Shown here piece after piece: positions 55,701 through 64,000 of a DNA stretch of 64,000 nucleotides (within the stretch, counting starts at the first letter, position 1; each line of letters starts with the position of its first letter). The stretch is from NCBI GenBank assembly GCA_034770075.1, contig CM068388.1:70834709-70898708 (forward strand), read 5' to 3'. The DNA is from Aralia elata (lineage: Eukaryota; Streptophyta; Magnoliopsida; Apiales; Araliaceae). The notes under the pieces are model-generated. The model did no database searches and was not told the DNA's origin. It was given only the letters and a program-made list of their open reading frames with translations. The translations under genes and the position numbers were made by a program.

Positions 55701-57142
55701 GTTTCGAGACTTGGGACAGGGTTATTTATGTTATATCAATGTAAATATTCCTTTATTCCGTTATAAGTTATCGATTGTATAATTCTTGTATTAGATAGTG
55801 ATGAACCAGGTCCGTGGCTCAGGTGACCCGGATTTGGGGGTGTCACACGAGCTGTAAAGAAGATATGTTAGATCACAGACTTAACTCTCCTATCATAAGG
55901 TTTCGGACAAATCATAGAGCTGATATGTCTATCGTAAAGTTTCAGACAAATTACAGAGTTGTTGAATCTATCGTAAAGTGAACAAAATCGTAAAGCAAAA
56001 GCAAAGCTCACTCAGCAAAGACTAAATGTAGAGTGCTTCGACGAATTGCAAAGAACAAGTCAAATGGTAAAGCACCTTCAAGATCGTTCAGTAAAATATA
56101 GATCCGTAAAGTCAGCTCTGGAATCGTAAAATAGATCTTCATAGAGAAGGATTCCATTCGTAGAGTTCGAGACTTAACATAAGAGCCATCTTTGGATCGT
56201 AGAACAAACACTACGAACTTTCATGATCATAGAACAATCGTCCCTAACAGACTGACAAGAAAGCACTGCTGGTTGAGAATCCCAATACCTACACCAAACA
56301 TACTTGGGTAAAATCAAATATCAAAGGATGTGTCTAATAGCTAGTTTACTGAAAGTGACGGGTCAAAGTGATAGGTGGAGTTATAGGCTGATGTGACAGG
56401 CTAAACAACAGAAAGCTGACACCTAAAACTCAAAATGTCCACATCGAGTATCTCAGAATATCTGAAGCATTAAATGCTGCAACGAAAACCTAGCAACGGG
56501 AAGAGATTCAGGCAGGTTATAAAATGGTAAAGAGATTCAGATCCAAAGATAAAAAACTAAAAATAAAAGAAAAGAAACTCTGCTAAAAAGGAGAGAACTC
56601 ACTCTACGATCTGAAGTTTAAATTCAAGTTGTTAAGGACTTGTGAAGAAAAGCTTAACGCTAACCTAGCAACACCTCTCAACAATATTCGTTCAACAGTT
56701 CGTTCTGATCTTGGTGACCACAAACATTCCAAGTCTGCTGGGCTTAAAGAGTACTTAGTGTACTATGTTTTTCCAAGTCAGCTGGGCTTGAAGAGGGCAA
56801 GACTGTCCCGACCAGAGTGATCGAATTCATAGTAAAATTCCTACTTGTTGAAGTAGAAAAGTGGAGTAGGAGTTGTTCAGTCTCTGAACCACTTAAACTT
56901 TTTGTGTCATTTACTTTTCTGTCTTACATTTTATCTGCATCATTACTTACGATTTAGATTCTAAACTAAATTGGGAACTGAGATTTATAAGTAATCTTTA
57001 AAGGGGATAATCTTTTAAAAACATATGCAGATGTGCTAAATCAATCTGATTAACAACTATTGGGTAAAACCTTAATCAAGTATTTTTAAAAAGTATCTAT
57101 TCAACCCCCTTCTAGATCTTTAGGTGACTCTGAAAAATAACA
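52767..57142 (+). repeat. Copia LTR interrupted by a solo LTR
   Basis: It begins TGTTAGGTTGATCTC and ends GAAAAATAACA; without the nested solo LTR it is about 1367 bp. The polypurine side of one copia copy lies to its left and the primer-binding site of another to its right. U3 (55853-56230) carries numerous TCGTAGAG, TCGTAAAG and related words. Confidence 0.8.
52844..55847 (-). mobile_element. Solo LTR, 3.0 kb, TSD CGAGC
   Basis: On the minus strand it starts TGTGACACCCCCAAATCC and ends CCGATCGTTACA, with CGAGC at 52839-52843 and 55848-55852. No gag-pol is inside. It is homologous to 18555-21380 but from a different subfamily. The small frames (53476-53844, 54242-54541) are low-complexity. 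Confidence 0.87.
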
Positions 57143-57144
57143 AG

Positions 57145-57155
57145 TGGTATCAAAG
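57145..57155 (+). promoter_or_regulatory. Primer-binding site, tRNA-iMet type
   Basis: TGGTATCAAAG lies two bases after the LTR end and differs by one base from the usual copia site TGGTATCAGAG, complementary to initiator tRNA-Met. Confidence 0.8.
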
Positions 57156-57189
57156 AAGGTTCTCACGAACATAAAGCTTACACTTTGAG

Positions 57190-58175
57190 TTGATCCATGG
57201 CACTAACAAAACCAGTTCTGAGCTTGGTGGAGGAAACAAGCTACCTCTTTTAAATAGAGAAAAGTTTGCTTGTTGGAAAGTACGTATGCAGGCATATATG
57301 GACGCGATCGATGATGATTTATTTAATGTTGTCCTGAATGGTCCATATGTTCCTACCAAGATGGCTCCAATAACTGATGATCCCAATAAAGTAGCTGTCA
57401 AGCAAAGGATAGAATGGACAGAGAATGAGAAAAAGTTAGTGTAGCTGGACAAGAGAGCTAAAAACATTCTGTTTATGGCTCTAGAAGACGAGCTATTTGA
57501 AAATGTTATAAACTGCACCACTACAAAAGAAGTCTAGGAAGCTCTGTTGGTAATGCATGAGGGCACAGAAGAGGTTAGAGAGAACAAACAATCTCTCTTA
57601 ACTGAATAATATGAAAAGTTTTTTCATATTCCTAGAGAAAACATTACTGCCACTTATGAACGTTTTAATGTGCTGCTCAACTCCTTGAGATCTTACGACA
57701 AAGTCTATCCTAACAAGGATCTGAACATAAAGTTCATGAGAGCTCTTCCAAGTAAATGGGATACCAAAACCACTGCCATCAGAGAGTCAAAAAATTTGCA
57801 TGAAATGATTGTCCAGAAGCTCTACGATAATCTTCTTACTTATGAGCTTGAGTTGAATCAAAGAGCTGAAACTCTCTCAAAAAACAAAAGAAAAGATAAA
57901 GGAGTAGCCCTCAAAGCTTCTAAAGCTGCTTCAAAAGTTTCAGCTAAAAATAATGAAGATGATGATCAAAGAGAAGCTGACAAGGATGAAGACATAGCCT
58001 TACTCGCTCGAAGGCTAAGGAAGTTCATGAAGAAAAGAAGTAGTTAGAGATCAAGGAATAATTTCAACAAAGGTAACAGTAGCAAGGATCAAGACAAAAA
58101 TCTTTGTTACAACTACAAGAAACCTGGCCATTTCATCGCAGAGTGCACCAAACCACAAAGACTACAAAAAGTATA
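57190..58175 (+). pseudogene. Copia Gag
   Basis: Gag-type capsid sequence LLNREKFACWKVRMQAYMDA, LDKRAKNILFMALEDELFE, FFHIPRENITATYERFN, NIKFMRALPSKWDTKT and LYDNLLTYELELNQRAE is followed by a zinc knuckle CYNYKKPGHFIAEC in which the second cysteine is Tyr. Stops occur at about 57442, 57532, 57607 and 58045. The ATG at 57197 is out of frame with the capsid, so a further shift lies near the start. Gag would form the particle; this copy cannot. Confidence 0.88.
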
Positions 58176-59300
58176 ACAAGAAGGACAAAAGCTATATAAC
58201 TGAAGGATCATGGAGTGAGTCCGAAGGAGATTCCAGTTCAGACTCTAGCGATGATGAAGAACCTCAAATTGTAAATCTATGCCTGATGGCGATAGAAGAA
58301 GATTCCAGAACAACCACTGATCGTCGAGTGATCGACATCAGTGAGGTATTTGACTTCAACTCTCCTGATGTTAGTATGGATGATCTCAGTTTAGCTTTAC
58401 ATGATATAACATCTGAATTACATAAATATATGAAGTTATTCAGGGTTCTATCAAAGGATCATTCTCTGCTTCAAAAGGAAAAAGAGAAGGTGCACGTAAA
58501 GTTGGGAGTTACTCTACGAAACACTGTTTCTCTATTCAAGTTTGAGGCTGAGAATGAAAACTTGAGAAAGATAGCTAAAAACTGTACACTGAGAGAGTCT
58601 GCTCTTAACTCTAGAATAGAGGAATTAAAAAAGACAATCTCAATGTGGAATTGTTCTTCTGCATCGATAAATACACTTATCACAAGTCAGAGAGTTGTAT
58701 CTGACAGATCATGACTAGGATTTGAAAATTTATCTCATAACTCATATGTGAAAAAATCAGTGGATACTAGCAATAACCATGTGTCTTCTTCTAAAAGAGG
58801 AATTATATTTGTAAAATCCAAAGAGAATGTTGAGCCTATTATTCCAAGTTGTCAAATCTCTGTCCAAAAGACAACAGGTCACATGTTGGTCTAGGTTTTG
58901 TTAAACCGCAGAGTAAATCTAAGTCTATAATTTTACCACGAAGAGTCATAAAGTCTGGCAAGTATAACCCTATAAATCAACCTGGTGTCAATCGTAGAAC
59001 TGGGTCTTACTCTACGAAACTGCAAAATCATGGAACAATATATAAGCAAAAAGAGGACCAGTCATGGAAAAGGACATATTCTCCACATAAATTCCAAATA
59101 AGAAGATATCCATACACACATTCACACTTACAACATATAAGATATTATAGTTGTCTTAAACATGGTCATAAAGTTGCATATTGTCATTACTCTGAGCATA
59201 TTGCACACAGAAGACTCAAAATCAAGCAGATTTGGGTCCCTAAGGGAACTAACATTGTAGGACCCAAACATATATGGGTACCAAAATGAATAGTAATCAT
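58176..59300 (+). pseudogene. Gag-pol linker with coiled coil and second knuckle
   Basis: Frames 58286-58714 and 58849-59289 encode an acidic, helical segment (LHKYMKLFRVLSKDHSLLQK, EKEKVHVKLG, ENENLRKIAKN) and a basic segment with CLKHGHKVAYCHY, a degraded knuckle, ending IWVPKG and KHIWVPK. Long linkers of this sort precede the protease in SIRE-type elements. Stop codons separate the parts. Confidence 0.7.
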
Positions 59301-59715
59301 TCTTGCAGGTGTCAAGGAGATCTGAATCAATTTGGTATCTCGATAGCGGATGTCTAGGCACATGACTAGCAATAAGGCTCTTCTGTTTGAATTTAAAGCT
59401 AAAGATGGTCCAGCTTTTATTTTTGGAGATAACAACTCTGAAAAAACCAGAGGCTACGACTTGATAAGTAATGGAGTTGTCTCATTCATCAAGGTAGCCT
59501 ATGTTGATGGATTAAAGTATAACCTCCTGAGTATAAGTCACCTATGTGATAAAGGTCATCAAGTTATCTTCCTCAACAATCAGTTTCAAGTTTGAGATCT
59601 GGAAACCAACTCACTAAAACTGACTGGATCTAGAGAAGAAAATGTATATGTAGTTAATCTTTCTGTACTAGACTCTTCAGCATCAACTTGTTTCTTCGCC
59701 AAAGCATCAGAAGAT
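59301..59715 (+). pseudogene. Copia protease region
   Basis: CSRHMT-like sequence (MSRHMTSNKALLFEF), FGDNNSEKTRGYDLISNGV and VDGLKYNLLSISHLCDKGHQ mark the copia aspartic protease region. The catalytic Asp-Ser-Gly segment just upstream is destroyed (stops at 59289-59345). Confidence 0.8.
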
Positions 59716-60662
59716 GTGAGCTGGTTATGGCATAGGAGATTGTCTCACTTAAATTTTAAAAGTATGTCAAAACTCATGTCAAAGGATTTAGTCAAAAGTC
59801 TACCAAAGCTGAGCTTCGTCAAGGAAAGACCCTATAAAGCCTGTCAGTTAGGGAAGCAGACCAAGAACTCATTCAAGAGCAAAGCAGTTAATTCTAATGA
59901 AAGGTCTCTACAACTTCTTTATATGGATCTGTTTGGGCATGTTCTAATTGCTAGTCTTGGAGGTAAAAGATACTTACTGGTTATAGTGGATGACTACTCC
60001 AGGTTCACATGGGTATTCTTCATAAGCTCTAAAGACGAAACTAGCTCTCAGTTAATCAAATTCTCCAAGCGAGTGATGAATGAGAAGGGCGAGAAAATAA
60101 TAGCAATAATGAGTGATCATGGAACAGAATTTGACTATTCTAAGTAAATCAATTATGTGAAGATAATGGTATTTTACATAACTTCTCAGCTCCAAGAACT
60201 CCACAACAAAATAGAGTGGTTGAAAGAAAGAACAGAACATTAATAGAAGCAGGTATAACACTTCTTGTTGCATCACATCTTCCAAAATACTTTTGGGCAG
60301 AAGCAGTTAATACTGCATGCTATACTCATAATAGGCCATTGATTCACTCTACGCTCAAGAAGACACCCTACGAGTTATGGAAAGGAAGGAAGCCAAACAT
60401 AAGCTATTTTCGTGCTCTTGGTTGTACGTGTTATATACTCAACAATGGCAAAAGATATCTAACTAAGTTTCAGCCAAAGTCAGATGAAGGAATCTTTCTT
60501 GGATACTCTATGGAAAGTAAAGCCTATAGAGTGTTCAACAAAAACTCCTTGATAGTAGAAGTCTCCATTCATGTCACCTTTGATGAGGCTGATCAAGGCA
60601 AACCAGAAAAAATAACTCAACTAGAAGAGATCGTAGAGTTGGAACCTCAGATCACTGAGTAG
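59716..60662 (+). pseudogene. Copia integrase
   Basis: The zinc-binding region reads LWHRRLSHLNFKSMSKLM ... KERPYKACQLGKQ, with the first cysteine of the pair replaced by Tyr. The core gives LYMDLFGHV (Asp), IAIMSDHGTEF (Asp) and, after a shift at 60147-60216, VERKNRTLIEAG (Glu). The C-terminal part contains SYFRALGCTCYILNN and FLGYSMESKAYRVFNK. It is broken by one shift. Confidence 0.88.
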
Positions 60663-60980
60663 GAGAATCCTACGATCGCAGAAGCTAAAGTCGTAGAGCT
60701 AGACCCTATGACTGTAATGCCTAATCAAGAGATCGTAGTTCCAGACATGGGAACTCTACGAATTAATGAAGATACAGAACAAGAACCAAATCTAGAAGAT
60801 CTCAGACAACTAGGTACAAGGACAGATGTTCCCTCAGGCAGCAGATGAGCAAGAGATCACATTTACAGTTTAATTATTAGAGATCTGAATGCTAGGGTCA
60901 GAATAAGGTCAGCTACACAAAATGAATACTTCTACCTCAGTTTCCTCTCTCAAATAGAGCCTAAGAAGATTGAAGAAGCT
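60663..60980 (+). other. Integrase-RT linker of the copia element
   Basis: This decayed acidic linker has stops. It contains three TCGTAGAG/CTCTACGA words near 60632-60760. Confidence 0.6.
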
Positions 60981-61967
60981 TTGGAAGACTCAAGTTGGAT
61001 TGAAGCTATGCAAGAAGAAATAAATCAGTTTAAAAGAAATAAAGTTTGGAAGCTAGTTCCAGGACCCAGAAATCATCCAGTCATAGGCACCAAATGGGTC
61101 TTCAGGAACAAGATGGGGAAGACTAGTGTGATCACAAGTAATAAGGCAAGGTTGGTTGCTAAAGGTTACTCTCAAGAAGAAGGAATTGACTTCGATAAAA
61201 CCTTTGCACCTGTTGTCAGATTGGAAGCTATCAGGATGTTCCTAGCTTATGCAGCCCATATGAAGTTCAAAGTTTTCCAAATGGATGTCAAGAGTGCATT
61301 TCTGAATGGTGAACTCCAAGAAGAGGTTTACATTGAACAACCTCCAGGTTTTGTCAACTCTACTTAATCTAATTATGTCTATAAATTGGATAAAATACTT
61401 TTTGGATTAAAACAAGAACCTAGAGCATGGTATGAAACTCTTACTAATTATCTTGTTGAAAATGGATTTACTAGAGGTAGGGTAGACATAACTCTGTTTC
61501 TTAGGAAGCATAAAAGCAAGGTATTATTAGTTCAAATCTATGTAGATGATATTATTTTTGGTTCTACTAACGAAAAATTATGTGAAAGATTTGCTAAGTT
61601 AATGCAGAACAAGTTTGAAATGAGCATGATGGGTGAGCTAAACTACTTCCTTGGACTCTAGGTGAAACAGACTAATGAAGGGATCTTCATCAACCAAGCG
61701 AAGTATATCAAGGATTTACCTAAGAAATATGGCATGGAATCAGCTACTCCCATGAAAACTCCTATGGCCTCTACAACTAAACTAGACAAAGATGAGAATG
61801 GTAAGAGTATTGAAATTTCTCAATACAGAGGTATGATTGGATCTCTTCTATACTTGACTGCTAGTAGGCTAGACATTATGTTCTGTACTTGTATTTGTGC
61901 TAGATTTCAAGTTAATCCTAAGGAATCTCACCTGACAGCTGTCAAAAGAATTTTTCTCCATATTTAG
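60981..61967 (+). pseudogene. Copia reverse transcriptase
   Basis: The order is MEDSSWIEAMQEEINQF, GTKWVFRNKMGK, ARLVAKGYSQEEGIDFDKTF, FQMDVKSAFLNGELQEEVYI, LFGLKQEPRAWYETL, the catalytic VQIYVDDIIFGSTNEK and QYRGMIGSLLYLTASR. The YVDD motif is intact. Stops at about 61366 and 61660 interrupt it; at the latter the middle copia copy has CAA. Confidence 0.92.
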
Positions 61968-62470
61968 GGTTGTGGTATCCCAAGGAGTCTCCCTTTGATC
62001 TAATGGGATATTCTGATACAGACTTTGTAGGATGTAAAATTGACAGGAAAAGTACTAGTGGAACTTCTCAATTTTTAGGCAACAGACTTGTTTTATGGTT
62101 CAGCAAAAAGTAGAATTCAGTCTCAACCTCTACTGCAGAGGCTGAATATATCGCTGTTGGGAGTTGATGTGCTCAAAACTTATGGATGAAGAACTAGTTG
62201 GCTGGCTATGGGTTTGAATTCAAATCTATTCCCATATTCTGTGATAACACTAGTGTTATCTCTATTACTCATAATCCTATTATACATTCTAGAACTAAGC
62301 ATATAGACATCAGATATTATTTTATTAGAGATCATGTGCAAAACAAGAATATATCTCTGCATTTTATCCCTACTGAAAATCAGCTAGCAGATGTGTTTAC
62401 TAAACTACTAGATAAATATAGATTCAATAAGTTAATAAGTGAGTTAGGTATGCTTAATTTGCATCCTTGA
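61968..62470 (+). pseudogene. Copia RNase H
   Basis: After a small deletion near 61965 the frame continues with the RNase H region, ending AGYGFEFKSIPIFCDNTSVI, HNPIIHSRTKHIDIRYYFIR and PTENQLADVFTKLL. It lacks several residues and contains stops at 62106-62200. Confidence 0.85.
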
Positions 62471-62914
62471 GTTCATGTTTCTAAATGGTACTAATAAGTG
62501 CAGGCAAGAAATGAGAAGTTCTCGTAGAGTCAAAAGTAGATCGTAGAACAATGGAAGGATCGCTGAGTTAAAAAGGAATTTCGTAAAGTGAACTAGAATC
62601 ACTCTACGAAAGATAAATTTAAGGCGGTTTTACATTATAGCGCGTACCACTCACGCTCAAGTAAAGAAAGGAAGTTACTGCTATGCAGCTATAAAAACGC
62701 AGTACAAAAAGTGACGTGCAACCAATTATATCATGCTACGTCTCCCAATCAGGAAAATAAGAGAGAAGTAATATTAAAATCATTTCAAATTTCCCTCTGA
62801 CCCTTACGATTCCTTCACTTTCTGAGTTCGAAGTCTCTCTCTCTATTTTGCCCTAACTCTCAAACTCCAGAAAGCTTAAACACTTTTGTGATCTTTTAGC
62901 TCAAATCCAATCTA
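62471..62914 (+). other. Spacer and promoter-like leader of the extra ORF
   Basis: It contains CTCGTAGAG, GATCGTAGAAC, TCGTAAAG and ACTCTACGAAAG words. At 62831 a CT repeat (TCTCTCTCTCTATTTTGCCC) precedes the ATG at 62915. The equivalent spacer is at 44593-45113. Confidence 0.6.
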
Positions 62915-63890
62915 ATGGCAGATTTTTAAATCGTGACTGGCATTCAACTATACTCCGATCAATTCGTAACATAAGAGAAGACGTTCATAGATGTGCTCAA
63001 GCTTGTGCGGGAGGCTGGGTTCTCTGAATGTTTGGAGGCCAACACTCAAATCTACACAGAACTTATAAAAGAATTCTATGTGAATGTTGTGGATGCTAAT
63101 GAGGTTTTGACTATAAAAGTTAAAGGGGTAACGCTGCAAATAGAAGTTGCCGAAGTCAATCTAAATTTGGGGTTTGTCAGCCAAGGCCTTGCTTCTCTTG
63201 ATGAAATTGACATAAAAGAAGGATTAAAGAAGATGGGTCACAAGAATAATCCTCAACTCAAGGGACTCGAGAAGAAAGAGTTTCCCCAAGAATATGAGTT
63301 TCTCACAGAGATAGTAGGCAAGGGTATCATCTGTAAAGACACTGGTCATGATTCAGTAAGTGAAATGCAGTTGAAGTTTATGACAACTATCGTTCAAAAG
63401 AAGAAGATAAACTTTGGTGCCATCTTTCTAAACTGGCTAGGCAAATGGATTGAAGACTATAACATGAAGAAAGCACTAGGTAAACCTACTCCTAAAATGT
63501 TCCATGGAAGATTGATAAGTATCTCCAAGGTTATTTGACAACTGAAAAAGGAATCCATTAGAGAACTTAAAGTCAAAACAATCTGAAGGAGGAAGTGAAA
63601 AGACAATCAGTGAAGTCCAGAAGCCTGTAAAAGGGTAAAGGAAAAAAGAAAGTAACTGTCATTGATGAAGAATTATCTCAAGGATCTGTTGCTCCTGAAG
63701 CTCATAGTGCTCCATACTCTACGACTGACCAACTAGCCCAGAAGAAGAAGAAGACTGAAAAAGAAGCACTGACAATCACAAAGAAACCTCTGAATAGTCC
63801 CACAAAGTCAGAGCAAAGGGAACAAGAAGAAGAGGATGTCAACACACCTCTGTCAAAAATGGTTCAAAAGAAGAAAAGGATTCCTCGATG
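62915..63890 (+). pseudogene. Extra ORF downstream of copia pol, second copy
   Basis: The ATG at 62915 opens a frame with two early stops (62927 and about 62972), then reads LKLVREAGFSECLEANTQIY, LNLGFVSQGLASLDEIDIKE, EKKEFPQEYEFLTEIVGKGI and INFGAIFLNWLGKWIEDYNM to a stop at 63538. Neighbouring frames continue with KQSEGG, EVQKPVKG and a lysine-rich tail to a TGA at about 63890. It is roughly 45% identical by eye to 45114-46147 with the same layout, so both derive from a real conserved gene. Function is not recognised. Confidence 0.7.
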
Positions 63891-64000
63891 AAGGAAGGCT
63901 CCTGTTCAACTTAAAGAACAAGCTGGAGAATCCATGCCTACTCTGATTATAGAGCAAAAGAAGAAGAAAATGAGGAAGGTGAAGAAGTACCTGAACTCAC
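63891..64000 (+). other. Copia sequence running out of the window
   Basis: Lysine-rich coding-like sequence (EQKKKKMRKVKKYL) continues past the end of the window. Confidence 0.5.

Larger units (their letters stand above)
57143..64000 (+). mobile_element. SIRE-like copia internal region with extra ORF
   Basis: The order is PBS, gag, protease, integrase, RT, RNase H and a downstream ORF, which is the Ty1/copia order (integrase before RT) with an additional 3' gene as in SIRE/Maximus elements. Its 5' LTR is 52767-57142; the 3' LTR lies beyond the window. Every coding domain carries stops or shifts. Confidence 0.88.

Overview
This is plant nuclear DNA, most likely from a eudicot. The evidence is a hevein-like PR-4 gene with an AT-rich intron, Tat/Ogre-type Ty3 and SIRE-like Ty1 retrotransposons, MULEs carrying FAR1-type and MuDR-type transposases, and CACTA elements with 3-bp target-site duplications. 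I cannot name the species. About 95% of the window is transposable-element sequence. The only clearly intact host gene is PR-4 at 22360-24343.

Layout. Positions 1-1124 and 15018-17786 form one copy (A) of a roughly 3.9-kb segment that recurs at 26851-30815 (copy B). A minus-strand Tat/Ogre-like Ty3 retrotransposon (1125-15017, 5-bp TSD CTGAC, 2.1-kb LTRs) split copy A after the duplication; copy B keeps the empty site. A truncated LTR of a related element lies at 17787-18355 and a solo LTR (TSD CTAAC) at 18555-21380. A small gene island holding PR-4 follows (21386-26060), then remnants of an LTR and of a CACTA end, then copy B.

From about 28 kb to the window end runs a broken array of Ty1/copia-like elements: internal fragments separated by LTRs at 30679-32790 and 52767-57142. 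A CACTA MITE (30873-31846, TSD ATT) sits in the first of these LTRs. The middle copia copy is split by a 10.6-kb CACTA-ended element (34026-44589, TSD TTA). That element contains an 8.0-kb MULE-like element (35829-43833) bounded by (AT)n tracts, which carries a FAR1-type transposase pseudogene and a degenerate plant-mobile-domain/Ulp1-protease gene. The same copia copy is also split by a 6.5-kb MuDR-type MULE (46256-52730, 9-bp TSD TTCAATGTA, TIRs of about 380 bp). This MULE has a broken transposase and an intact convergent gene for a GRF zinc-finger/coiled-coil/membrane-anchor protein. A second solo LTR (52844-55847, TSD CGAGC) sits in the last copia LTR.

The copia family has an additional ORF downstream of RNase H, seen twice (45114-46147 and 62915-63890), preceded by a CT-rich, promoter-like leader. 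Nearly all transposon genes here are broken by frameshifts and stop codons. Several stops look like CAG-to-TAG changes, as expected from deamination of methylated CHG sites.
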